Origin: Crotophaga sulcirostris | Taxonomy: Eukaryota > Chordata > Aves > Cuculiformes > Crotophagidae | Length of the DNA: 64,000 bases | Direction of reading: 5' to 3' | NCBI GenBank assembly: GCA_013397455.1 | Contig: VYZB01000213.1 | Location: 334,279-398,278, forward strand | Part shown: in pieces, positions 14,270 to 26,800 of the stretch | Numbering within the stretch: the stretch's first letter is position 1 | Layout of the letters: each line of letters opens with the position of its first letter | Notes under the pieces: generated by a model | Databases searched by the model: none | What the model was told of the DNA's origin: nothing | Seen by the model: only the letters and a program-made list of their open reading frames with translations | Position numbers and translations under genes: made by a program

Positions 14270-15206
14270 TACAGATTTTCCTCAAATCTGGATTTCTATG
14301 TGGATTTCTCCAAGGCTTTCGATATGGTTTCCCACAGCTTTCTCCTAGAGAAACTGATGCACTAGGGTCTAGAAAAGTGGTCTGTGTGGTGGGTGGGGAA
14401 CTGGCTGGCAGCTGCACCCAGAGGGTGGTAGTAAGTAGCTCCTTTACAAACTGGCATCCCGTCACAAGTAGGGTCCCCCAGGGATGATACCAAACTAAGT
14501 GAGGAAGTGAACACTTTGGAGAGTTACCCTGCAGGAGGACCTGGATAGGCTGGAATAGAGGGCTAGGAAGTTCGACAAAGACAAGCGTAAGATCTTACAC
14601 CTGGGAAAACATAATCCTGGATTGTAGCACAGGCTGGGATCAGCCCAGCTGGGAAGCAGCTCTGTGAAAAGGGACCTGGGGGTCCTGGTAGACAATAAGC
14701 TCAATATAAGCAAACAGTGGGCTGCTGCTGTGGCAAAGAAAGCCAACAAGATGCTGGGTTGCATCAGCAAGGGCATCACGAGCAGAGATAAAGAAAACAT
14801 CCCATTGTGCGTGGTTTTTGTCCCTGCTACACAAAAAAGATGTGGACAGGCTGGAGAGAATCCACAGAAGGGCCACAAAGCTGATCAAAGCACTGGAAAG
14901 CCTGAAAGCTTGAGAAGATGGAGACTTCCTTTTTTTTACAAGGAGTCATATGGAAAAGATGAGGAGGAACGAGTAGACGTTGTTCCTGGGGAGATTCCGA
15001 CTAGACATGAGGGGAAAACTTTTCACAATGACAACAACGAGCCATTGGAATAATCTCCCCAGGGAAATGGATTTCCCAATATTGGACACTTATGATTCAG
15101 TTGGACAGTGTGCTGGGCCATCTTGTCTAGATCATGCTTTTACCAAGGAATGTTGGACCAGATGAACTTTGACATCTCTTCCAACCTGGTATTCTATGAT
15201 TCTATG
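14270..15206 (+). mobile_element. CR1 LINE, 5'-truncated with internal deletion
   Basis: Degenerate ORF2 in several frames: a reverse-transcriptase block FYVDFSKAFDMVSHSFLLEKL-like (14290-14355), VPQG near 14475, then DDTKLS from about 14485, then KRDLGVLVDNKLNIS (14664 on) and a C-terminal LGRFRLDMRGK/HWNNLPREM block (14980-15070). It ends in ATTCTATGATTCTATG at 15191-15206. VPQ is followed almost at once by DDTK, so the region between them, up to the first part of the FADD catalytic box, is deleted. Stops and frameshifts make it non-functional. Antisense to TBC1D32. Confidence 0.92.
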
Positions 15207-15607
15207 AAATATAAGTATACTTTTTGAGTGACATCATGAAATGGAGGTATTATTCCACTACTTCAATGCAGTTACTAATTTTACCAGCATAAATTATGAT
15301 AGCTTCATTTTCATTACAGTGAGGTAAAATATGCAGTTGCCACTGTTTGTGAGTAGATCAGCACAGAATAACAGCAAAACTGTTAACACAAAGTTCCCTC
15401 AAACACAATCGTCTGGCCTTGGTGCTGGGAAATAAATGTTCCACTCTGCAGGCTTAGCACTGCTCTGCCTTTTCTTATAGCTAATTAGCCCGCCTCCTTT
15501 CCCCCTAAACTGAACAATTAAAAAGTACCAGTGCTGCATGTTTACCACCATTCTTCAATAGAATTCAGAGAGGGAAGAAAGAAAACATATATTTCTTGGG
15601 TTTTCTT

Positions 15608-15667
15608 CACAGAATCACAAATCATTTAGGTTGTAAAAGACCTTTAAGATCATCGAGTCCAACCGTT
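15608..15667 (-). mobile_element. Very short CR1 3'-end fragment
   Basis: About 60 bases matching the extreme CR1 3' end on the minus strand. The plus strand shows CACAGAATCACAAATCATT, then AAAAGACCTTTAAGATCATC and GAGTCCAACCG. It lies 400 bases from the larger CR1 but in opposite orientation, so it is a separate insertion. Confidence 0.8.
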
Positions 15668-18600
15668 CACAGAAAACTCAGCATGAATTAGTTCTTTTCA
15701 GTGATGACCTTTCATACACTATTTTAAGTTTTATCTATGATTTCCATTGCACTAGATATATTCACAGGCTACAGCAGGTCTAGGGCTGTGGAAATGAAGC
15801 TTCCTGTTCCCTGACCTCAGTAGTACATAATCTTTTCAGTGAGCAAGAGCCACAGTAGTTCCAAAATATTCAGTGAGTAATTTCAGCTTGCACTCAGAAA
15901 AGCATCTTCCATTAGTTAAGAGACACCCCTGGGAAACCAAGGTTCTGTTATTGCATCTGTCCTTCAACTCAATGTAAAGGGAGGGCCAGAAGCAAAACAT
16001 GCTCAGAGACAGCAATATCATATCTGTAACCCTTGCATCACCCCCCAGTCATCTTGAATATCCAATCTACAACTATATAAAAGAAAAATCAACTCAGATT
16101 ATGTTTTCACAACTGGCATCAGAGTTTTGTGATGGACAGAGGACCAGTTTTCAAAGGAGAAAGAAAAGGTAAGCTTCTCTTCAGGTGTCCATCTGGACAA
16201 TAAGAGAAGAGATAAATAAGGTCAGGACAGAGAAAATAAAACCTACAGTTGCAGCCTTTTCAGCCAAAGAAACTGTGTATTCTTTAAGAGTGCTAAGAAT
16301 CCAGTCGTCTTGATTATTCATGTAATAGAAACACCCCAAAGCAGGACAGAAATGATACTTATAACTACACGTTATACAATGAAACACTGCAGCATGAAAA
16401 CTGGATGCAGACAGCTTCAGGGAAGCACAGAAACACTGTGTTGGCCTTCAGCCCCTGGTGACACGTGTAACGAAGCAGTAATGCATTCCCACTTATACAA
16501 TGCACAAGTGTTTGCATGGCTGCAGTACTCCTGCAATTCAGATGAAGTCTGTGTGAACCCTGTCTATCTCCTCACACTGAAGCAGAATTAAAATTTAACA
16601 AGTATTTCTCTAAACTGTTTTTAAGACCGCTGAGCAAGGTGTATAAATAAAACTCAACATGAATTCTGAATACTCATAACATCAGAGAAGATATTCTTAA
16701 AACTTTCAGTGATGATTTTACGTCTTCGAGATGTATCCTACTAGGTTTTTTTTTATTAATTTGTAACAAATTTTTATTGCCAAGTAAGACAACTACTCCT
16801 TTTTCTGCACAGGGACATAGAGAACAATCCATCTGCCCTCCTTACAACCACTTCTGACATAACGAGACTTCCATCGTCTCTGTCTTTTCAGCACCAGCCA
16901 GTTCCAATTCAATCTATACTCGCACCTCGCATTTCAAAGTCACAATCTGTAGCTGTGCTCTAGAATCTCTCAAACAAATCTATTTTCCTAAGACAGTAGT
17001 ACCTGTGCTAGAGGTACTCAAGGACTCACCACTTTCAACTGACAAAGATCATCTTCTGTCTTTTATAAATCTAACTCTCAGATCTTTCTCATAATCTTAT
17101 TTTTAACCCCTCTTTTGAAAAAGCATTTGTATCACTGTCACACTGTAGTGCTGAAGAATACAGTTCAGCTATTCTCCATCTTCTACTCATTCTCTTTATT
17201 TCTTTTTTGCCAACCACTGGAAAAAGAAATCGATGAATTTCATTATTTTCATTTTTGACATATTTATTCTTATATTTTCTTTCAAAATAACTTGCACATC
17301 CCAAAGCTTCAGTATGGCAAATCAGATAGTCACAGTTTGGTGGAAGAATTTTTTTTTTAAATGAGAAATTAAATTGAACACTTTCAGTGGTTTGTTTTCC
17401 TTGTTTTTCAAAAAGCAAGCAGAAAATTTTTTTACTATGAAACTAAATATTCTGTTTCTTTGTCAGTCACACAGTCTTTTACTTCAGTTACCTTTAATAT
17501 CGAAAATGCTATTTCAAATAAAAAATTTCAATACTTCACCAAATACATCTGCAAATCTTTGAAACTTCATTTCAGCAAATTTACTGTTATTCAAAAAGTA
17601 TTACCCGAGGTTTCCTAGCTGGATGTCATCCACAAAAGTGACAACTACAATTTCCACCCCATTATCTCACTTGTTGATGATGAGAAACAGAGTTGCTCTG
17701 AACATGAGAACAGAGAGGTTCTGTGGGAATACAATAAAATACGCTTTTGCAATCCAAGAAGAATACCACTTGCCTCCTTGAAGACATATTTTAAAAAAAC
17801 TGGGCACCCACTTGACAGTGATTTGATTGTTGTCTTATGAAAATTGCCTTGGGAAACCAGTAACAGTATTACCAAAGTTAAGACACAGAAAACTCCCTTC
17901 TTTTACAACTAGATGGCCCTTCCTCTCATCAGAAATGGAAATCATCTTTTTTTTTTTTTCAATTTTATCTAGATATTTATGAACAGATTATTTTGTATTC
18001 TACAGTTAATGCAGAATTTCCATCAGTTTTTGAAATCTACAACTGCTTAAGAAATTCACAAATAATTTCTAATAGGTAACTCTCAAGGATACAGCAAACA
18101 TTAACAAATACAAAGAACAATTTATTTACTATAAACTATTCATAAGAATCTTTGGCATTGTCTATGCAAATTAAAACATTTAAACAGTTTCTCTGTATGA
18201 ATGAAACTGCTTTGCCTAGATCTTCAAAGGATTCTTCAGTCTGCCCACATTCCAAATTGATGTTCAGTGTAGAAACCAACTTTCCTAAACACTCTCTATT
18301 TCACACACCACCAGGTTTTGCAAACACAGGGATCTGAATCATGAAAATAGTGTACAAAAAATTTGTAGCTTAACTATACTGTCTTGCTTCAGTTACTAGA
18401 GAGATGATATAAATACATCTCATGAGTCACCCACCTGAGACGAGCCAAAAGGTTAATCTTGAAGTTTACGTAAGAATTAGATTACTAAACAGAGCTTTGC
18501 AGATTGACAGTTGCACAAAGCCAGACAACCAAAACCAAATGAATTTACTCAGATACAAATGCAGCCAACAACAAAAAATCCTTAAATCCTTATGAGATTA

Positions 18601-18695
18601 TAATCCGGAGGATGGGGTAGTGGAGGGTGGCATGGAAGGAATAAAAATTAAAAATCAACAGAGGTACCTATGCTACTTGCATGCTCTGTACGTAC

Positions 18696-18789
18696 CCTGT
18701 CTAAACTCAGCTTTCCTAGGGATTTCTGCAAGATAGCACTTTGGCAAAGGGAACGATGAAAACATTGGCCAAGGATATGGATCATTTCC
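18696..18789 (-). CDS. TBC1D32: TBC1D32 coding exon 25
   Basis: Codons 938-968 plus one base: [20 protein letters not shown] then AEIPRKAEFRQ. Human has [20 protein letters not shown]. Acceptor TGTTTCCAG, donor GTACGT. A 10.3-kb intron follows. Confidence 0.95.
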
Positions 18790-19641
18790 CTGGAAACACA
18801 ACCAGAAAGAAATTAAGTTAGGAGAAGAATTAATAGCATTTGCTACATTTACACAAAGGTAACGTTCCCAGAATTCTTGACTATCCACCAAATTATGCTT
18901 GATAATAAAATTTGCAATGAGTATACTCCATAACTTAAAAAAAAGGTTACATACTAAATCTAAAGAGCATTTGAGCCAGATTTTTTCCCAGTATATGCTA
19001 CTGACAGTTTTGATTTTGCAGTTCTTTTTTTAACCAAACAGGAAACTGTCGTTTTCATAAAAACAAAGAAACCCACAAAAACTGTATTTCCAATTTTATA
19101 CATTGATCTAGCTGTCTTTGCTCTTCTGACAGTAATTTACATTTCATCTTTACGAGACTGACAGCCAGTGAGAAGCAGGACACTTAAAGGATCTGCCTAA
19201 CAAACACTCTATTGGTAGATCATTGATGAAAGCTCCAGGTATTAGATACTACAGATGAAAATCCAAGCATGTAAAAAAATCTCAAATAAAGGGAAGATAT
19301 AACAAGTGAAAAGCCAATAAAGGAAACACAGAAATATATAAGTAAATACCAGAGAAATTACATTCACTTTTACAGTAGGAAAAATAGTATTAAAATGTAG
19401 CAATATAAATATTTAACCTAAATGTGATCTATTCTGGGCACATGCCAATCTCCAGATAGTGGGAATAATGTATTTCTTCAGTGTATCGCTTCTTTAAAAT
19501 TTTAGCCCTTTATAAAGCTAAAGGTGGACTGGTATTTCTTAATGTTAAATAATTTTCCACATGCTGAATTGTCAGCAAAAATATTAAATTAATGAATGCA
19601 GGACTTGGGGAAACAGAAATTGTTGAACTCTAGATTCTAAC

Positions 19642-19750
19642 CTTATCAAGTACTCTCAAAGGCAAAATCCTTTCCTGCGGTCCTCCAATCAGATTTATCC
19701 TTACAAGAACATGGTTTCTCTCCACTGACAGACCATCGATTATAAAATCT
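19642..19750 (-). CDS. TBC1D32: TBC1D32 coding exon 24
   Basis: Codons 901-937: [20 protein letters not shown] then [17 protein letters not shown]. Human has [20 protein letters not shown] and GGPFERILPARLLEK. Acceptor TTTTCCTCAG. The donor GTTAGA is atypical at position +3 but is the only GT consistent with phase. Confidence 0.96.
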
Positions 19751-20931
19751 CTGAGGAAAAAAAAACAAAAAACCAAAACAAACAAAACACTCAAAAAATC
19801 ATAACAACTTTGATTTATCAATTCTGTAATTCAGAAAACTTTAATGAGCAAGGATACCTTGAGAGACATACCAGAGTTGAAACAGAACCTGGAAAACACA
19901 CAGGCATAAAGAAATAAAAAAATACAAACATGAAATATTTTCAGATGTCTGCAAGCATTATCCTAACTTTGTACTTCCCTACCTACTGCTGATTGCAAAC
20001 ATCTGAGCAATTAATTACTGGACATAAAACAGCAGAAAATTTTGCAAGCTTTGTTATGCCCACATGCTCAGTAATAAGGGCAGAGACAGTTAATGGACCA
20101 TCAAAATTTGCTCCTTACTTGGCCTGCCAGCAAATTTCTGCTGTCACAAATAGGCAGAGGTATTCACAAAACCACACAGCCATCATGCTGTCTGAAGTCA
20201 CTGTGTAGGCCAAGGTAAAAAAAAAATTTAAAAGGAATAAGACAGTTTTTATGCACCAAGTTTATTACAACATTTTCCTTAGTAAGGAAACAGTAGGTTT
20301 CATCCTCAAATAGTATGTAACAATCATCTATGTCTGCTGAGATTTCAGCATGCAGAGAGAAAGGACAAAATGTCTCTGACTAAATGACTGTCCACTTCTG
20401 TCCCAAAACTACACTTTTGCTTTTGAAGGATAAATTATGCAATTTTATTTAGAAGTCAGCAATGGAAAGTCACTGAACTTGGACAGTTACAAATAAATTT
20501 TTAGAAAGAAACAAACCCAAAGTACTGATCATGTCTTTAATTCATAAACATTAAAACAATACACTAATTTTATATTATATACATAAAATAAAATAATAAT
20601 ATGAAATAAAAAATGCATTTTTACCTCCACAAGTTTCTCAGTACTCTTTTTTTAATGCAATAATTTAAGTTTAACACAAATGAAAATGATAAAAACATTG
20701 GTTTTTTATTTCAATCCCTTTTGAAGGGGACATGGGAGAAAGAACAAGACTGTTACATCTTCTCATAATTTAAGAATGATGACAAACCTGTATGTATGAA
20801 AACTTAAGCATATTAGAAGCCAGTTTGTGTGAGAGAATTTGTATATTTAAAGCCACTAAGGTATTAATGTATTTTTTCTCAGGAGAAAAGTTTGATGGTT
20901 AAAATAACTTTTATATCAAGTCACTTCTTAC

Positions 20932-21054
20932 CCTGGTCCTTCTGAAGATTCTGTGACATTTTCCCCCTGAGCAGTTAGTAAAACTTGTGACAATTTATAC
21001 TGAGTCTCCAAGAGCAAAAGGGTATTGAGCTCACAGCATAGCACATTTAACAAC
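20932..21054 (-). CDS. TBC1D32: TBC1D32 coding exon 23
   Basis: Codons 860-900 plus two bases: RLLNVLCCELNTLLLLETQY, KLSQVLLTAQGENVTE, SSEGP. Human has LLSVLCCDLDSLLLLEAQYQ and AQEENVTE. The leucine-rich amphipathic helix is conserved. Acceptor TTGCAG, donor GTAAGA. Confidence 0.95.
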
Positions 21055-22384
21055 CTGCAAAGGACACATTGAAATGATAGCACATCAGTCAGGAATCCAG
21101 TACTGCAGAGTAAGACAAAGGCGAACATTGTTTATGAGATCTCAAAATGGAAAAAAACTCAAACAAATAAACTGAAAACAAAAAACTTGAAGTCTCTGAA
21201 AAATACTCAGACAGAAGTGGGTCAGGAACACTCATTTATATCCTTCTTAGCCACCCAAGTGGTACAGCCTTGAGCAAACAGGGAACGGTTTCCAACAGAT
21301 TTTTCATGTGCATTGAACAACCAAAGAAAACATTCACTGGTCAACTAAGGCTGCTTCGGAGTTTATATCACAGAATAACAAAAGCGGCACAAACTTGATA
21401 AGACATTCCATGTGAGATGTGAAGAAAATATACAGTAATAGGCTGGTAAGGCCATTTAGAAACAGTTTTTCCAGCGGTAAGGTGAGGGGGGGAAGGGGCA
21501 GAGGGACATAAAAATGCATCTTTCCTTTAGAAAACAGGCAATTAAGCAGTTCTGTACAATCAAATTTAACACAGTTAAAAAGTAATAAAAGATTTAAAAT
21601 GTAAACAAAAAAAATCTGCTTTTTTTAGAATTTATTTCAGAGACACACAAAGCAACAGCAAATGAAGTTAATATTCAAAAGAGCACATGACAGCACATTA
21701 CATACAATTTTCTTTTATATCCTCACAGTAAATTAACAGTGAAAGTAGTCCAATGTATTTCATGTAAATCTCAAAATTGGGGAATCTAAATCATATTACT
21801 TGGTTGTTTTTTTTTAAACTAATCTATTCACTCTAAGATTCACAGAAACAGAAGTTGAAGTTTTCCTGTTTATGGAAAATACTATGACTAAACATTTCTT
21901 GTTGCTATGTTTATTTTCTGTTTTATCACTGTCATAAAACACAACATAAATTAAGCTTTATCAGCATTATATTTTGCATTCACATAACACTCAATATGAA
22001 CTAGAGAATAAATATTGCTTGAAATTTGTAGTCCAATAGTCTATGCTTATTTTCATTGTTGTAATTCCCAATATGCTTCTACTGACAACAGAAAAAATTC
22101 GTGAGCCGTTATCTGCATAAACACCAGCAAATTCACACATTTGGGGCCAAGAATTAAATAGTCAAGATCATAATATGTCATTTTCTTCCTGATCTGTTCT
22201 ATTTCAAGTTTTATATTAACTATTTCCTTACATTGATTTGTTCTTTTCTAAATCACTGAAGAAGAAATGGCAGTTCAACTATATTTTTTATTATTATTAT
22301 ATAGAAGAAAAATCCGCAAATAGAGCAGTGAAACCATTATGAAGATAGACCATTTCTTCTGTTAAGTTAAATAGAATTCTTGGC

Positions 22385-22875
22385 ATAAATGTTGCTGAAA
22401 ATTGGAAGATAGCTTTGACGCAAGGTCTTGCATGTGGGAAGGAATAACCCCATGCAACAGTACAGGCTGAGGACTGACCAGTTAGAATGCAGTTTTGCAG
22501 ACAGGAACCTTGATGTCCTAGTGGACAATAGGTTGAACATGAGACAGCAACATGCCCTGAAAGGTCAGCAGCATCCTGGGTTGTGTAAAGAGCACTGCCA
22601 GAAGGTCATGTGAGGGGGGTGACCCTTCCTCTACCTCACTACTGGTGAGACCACATCTGGACTGCTGGGTCCAGTTATGGGCTACCCAGCAAAAGAATGA
22701 CATGGACACACTGGAGCAGGTCCAGCAAAACACCACAGGTAAGGGCTTGGGCATCTGACATAGGGAAAGAGGATGAGACAGCTGGGACAGCTCGGCCTGC
22801 AGAAGGCTGAGAGATCTTGTCAACGAGTATAAATAATCTGACAGGAGGGTTTGAAGAAGATGGAACTAGACTCTT
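22385..22875 (+). mobile_element. CR1 LINE ORF2 fragment without 3' tail
   Basis: Encodes degraded CR1 C-terminal ORF2 peptides: LHVGRNNPMQQYRLRTDQLE, then LVDNRLNM, then a segment like the CR1 phrase LVRPHLDCWVQLWA, then LGQLGLQKAERS-like text and a GGFEEDGTRLF-like end. Frameshifted and lacking the ATTCTATG tail. Antisense within TBC1D32 intron 22. Ends are approximate. Confidence 0.85.
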
Positions 22876-23659
22876 CTAGAAAAAATAAAATTCATATCAC
22901 AGTTGGGAAAATATGGAAGTAATATGTAATTTAGTTTCCAAATTCTGCATTTCCTTTCCTATGTCAGCATTGTCTTTCTTGGAGGGTGTTCCCTGGACTC
23001 TTCCCTTCAACTATAATTTCACAACTAATACTTCACTGTAGAAATCTCTAGCCTGGAAGAAGGCATGCTAACTATTACTTATGTACCTATGTAAACTGAT
23101 TCTGTCCTTGGTTTTGGTAGGTGAAATCGTAATGACTTCTTTCATTATGGCAGAACAGAAGGTCCTTCACGCAATATAAAATAGCCAGTAAATAATTCTA
23201 GCTGCTAAAAAAATCCTTGTTAACTTTTATGTTGCCTCTAAATTTTTTCACCTGAAAATAATACAATTAATCCACCTATTAATTTCTCTGAGTTGCTAAA
23301 AACACCCATTATGAGGATAGCTTATTATCGTATTCCTCAATGCATTTTCTATGAGTTCCTTTTAAGAACACAAAATGATATGTTTCCTGTACTCCCATTT
23401 CCTCAGTTGTCTTTTTTGTTTTTCCCCAACTTTAAATCATACGTCTCTTGAACATCACCTTTATTATGGTAAACGCAATTCTAGTTTGCCTCAGTTCCCA
23501 CTATACTCTTGTAAACTACTCTTCCTCACTTTCCTAACATATAGTCTTTCTAAAGCCAATCTGATGCTTTGTCCTCACATCAGAGATGCCTGCAAATGCT
23601 CAGCTGGTAGTGAAAGATGAGAGATACTGTTCTTGGATACAGTGGTTGTAATAGTCTGT

Positions 23660-23800
23660 CTGTGGTGGGTTGACACCAGGCAGCAACTAAACACCCACTG
23701 GATTGCTCACTCACCAATTTGATTTACTCTTTACTATGCTTTGAGTAACAGCCTGATGAGAATGAGAACACTGACCCAAGCAGCGAGTGGCAATTACTAC
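23660..23800 (+). mobile_element. Possible degraded avian endogenous retrovirus LTR fragment
   Basis: The stretch beginning TGTGGTGGGTTGACACCAGG and including GCTCACTCACCAATTTGA resembles, from memory, the start of a common avian ERV long terminal repeat. It is short and decayed, and no internal retroviral coding region is seen nearby. It could be chance similarity. Confidence 0.35.
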
Positions 23801-26800
23801 CAAGTGTACCAGACCAGTAGAGAAAGGCAAATGGATAGCAAAAAAAAAAGAAAAAAAAAGCCAAAAGTTACCTAATCAGCATTAGAACACAGGAGGCACA
23901 TGGAAGCTTCAGCCTTGCAAAGCTCTGCATGCTGCCTTTGCAGACTCAACAAAGGGCGTTGGTAATCAACAAAGAGAATATGTCCCTGTATGTGGTCTTT
24001 CTAAAGCATCAAGGCTTTTAATTGTCCCACTGAAGGCAATGCTCATAGAGGTTTTGAAAAATGAGATCTTCTGGATACAGAGTATCTATCAATGTCCTGA
24101 GTTATACCCCGGATGCCTGGGGCAGGGAAGTTTCTACCTCAGGGCAGTAATGTTTTCCCAGTAAGAAAATTCACGGACTGATGTATTCTTTACGATGTTT
24201 TCCACATGAAAAGATTTTCAAAAGAGCACCTACAGCACTTTAGCTATCCAATGTACTTGAAAATCACATGTAATGTGATTGCTAATGGTAAAAGAGTTTC
24301 CCTAGCTAAACAAAAATGCTTTTCATGAGCATCACTTGCAAGCCTAGAGGACTCAGAAGTGAAGTAGATTTTAAATTGCAGGAAGTGAAGCATTTTAATT
24401 TCCCTCAGTGAGGTGAAAAAAAAACCCCAAGAAACATATGAACAAGCAAGTGACATAATTCTATTACAGAATTTGCCATCCCTATTTTATTAATTATGAT
24501 TTTTTTTAAATTAATAAACCTAATAACCTCTATTACCATACAAACTGACTGAAAACTGAATTAACTGTATAACTACATGATGTGGAAGCATGCCAGCATA
24601 ACCCTGTTGCAAGTCCCCATCACTATTAATGCAGACTCTGTCCTCTTTTACCTTCGGATTATTAAATAGAGGTCAAAGACTTACAGGACACAAGCACTCG
24701 CCAGTGATCCCTGCAGCAGAATTCTTTTTCCCTCACACATACACAGCATGAACACTTGGAAGGAAGAGGTTCATTTCCAAGTAACTGTACACCACTCACT
24801 AAACAGAAAACACACTTAAAATAACAGAAAACATGCCCTTAATGAATTATTAACTCAATCAATTCTCCTTATTTAATTGAAAAAGATTTGGTAGCAAATA
24901 ACTGGAGGATCACATAGTCTTTCATGCTTCCATCATAAGAATTAAAATCTGGTATATTTGCACAAGGAAATAAATACTGTCAGGATCAATTCTTCCCCTC
25001 TCTCACCATTCTATGGTGTTCAATTCTATGAACACGGTTTTCTTCCATTCACAAAGACATAAAGATGTCAAATGCTGCAGAATGTGGCATGAGAAGGGTT
25101 CCTTACATACATCCAGCCAACAGCACCATCAATGTTGTTGCAAGAGTAGATGTACCAGTCAGTCATTCAAATGTTAGTGATCAAAAAGATTCATCAGTGA
25201 TGTTAGACAACAGTGGACCTGGTCTATAACAGTACATTTAAAGCAAAAGGCATGTGAAAAACAAGAGGTACAACCTTGTTTCTGTCTGTGCATGGAAAAT
25301 GGAAAAGAAACATGGAAACCAGTAAAATAATGCCACGTTTTCTAAAGGTGAAACTGATTTTGTTTAAGACCATTTTAAAATAAAAAGTCTTGCTTCAGTT
25401 TATAATGAATGAGATGTTAGACAATTCTACAAGAATATTTTCAAAAAGCTTTGCTATATATAATGCTGTTCAATAAAGAAAAAGAGGGCATAAAACTAAA
25501 TAGCTTGTTAACCTGAGGAAAAAGGATTCATATCTTCTACCTTTATAAAACAAGATAAGTAATGTTCCTTCCACTGTGTTGCAATCATTAAAATTACACA
25601 TTCTCTTAATTAATAATACAGATAATGTAAGAACAATTGAATTATTTCATACGTTCGAACTACCTCGCTATTAAAATACAAACATATATAAGAGTGTGTG
25701 TTTACACTGCAGATGAAAACATACTGGAAAATAATGCATAGGTGTTTATTAACTGCATTTCTTAAACCCACAAAGTTATCTCTTGCCTATCACGTTTGTT
25801 CATCTCCCAGCTCCTGCAGGATTTAATTCATTCACCGGGATTTTACTGGAGTGCACTAGATGAAATTTTGACTAACACACACTGCTTTGAGGCAAATTTC
25901 AATATGTTAACTGATTTTGATGTCAACATAGCATTTAAATTCTCTTTCCTAAGTCATGAAATTTTATATATTAAAGAGTTTTAACAATGTCAAAATATTT
26001 ATTATAGAAATTGAAAATAACAAGCCAATATTATTTTTCTGTCTGTAGCAGGCTCTGTCAATCCTGAGGCTGATATTGATGAACTTGTGACTTGGACTAG
26101 TATCTACAATTTTCTTTAGTTCCACAGAAACATAAATGTAATTATAAGATTCACACAGAGTACTATAATAAATACTCCTATTTCAGCCTTACCTTAAACA
26201 GGCCTAAAATAAATCTATTTTTCATTGCGGTTCAAATTACAATTCTACAAAATCGTTTATCCTCAGATATTTCTAAAGCTAAGCAAGCATATTCTGTCTT
26301 TAAAATTAAATAGTCCCAACTTGCATATCTGAAGGAAAAGAATTCTACTGTCAGAGTTTTCCAGGTATTTTCCTGCAGAAAGCCAGACTCTTGCACAGAG
26401 TGCTGTCCTTGTTGCTTGACACCCACTAGCATGTGGCATTTCAGTGAACAAGTGTGGGGCTAACAAAGACTATTCTAATTTGGAATGTACATACAAAAGA
26501 GCTTTTCACCTCACAATACTTAGGAGTTTTATTGACTTTTGATCAAAATAATCTTCTGGAGGGAAAAAAAGTGAAAAAAAAATCAATAGTGGCATATGTA
26601 TATAAGAGTCAAAGAAATAAAAGGTTTTTTCCCTCTTTAAAGTACAGACACACCTATTAATGCCATATTATAATATATCAAAAAAAAAAAAAGAAAAAAG
26701 AAAAAATAAAAATGAAGGAACAGTACATGTTATAAATGTACTCTGTTAAATGAGGCAAATGCTTTTGCATAGTTTCCTGAAGACCAACTCTGATAGCCTC

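Larger units (their letters stand above)
8381..18695 (-). other. TBC1D32 intron 25 (10.3 kb)
   Basis: The longest complete intron in the window. It contains a 0.9-kb antisense CR1, a 60-base sense CR1 tail, and a purine-rich stretch near 12400-12500. No exon-like open segment with splice sites and TBC1D32 similarity is seen, and exons 25 and 26 join in phase as in human. Confidence 0.8.

Noticed and set aside
14495..15053. Open frames of 114-129 codons around 14.1-15.1 kb
   Set aside because: These are pieces of decayed CR1 ORF2 or its antisense shadow, not host genes.
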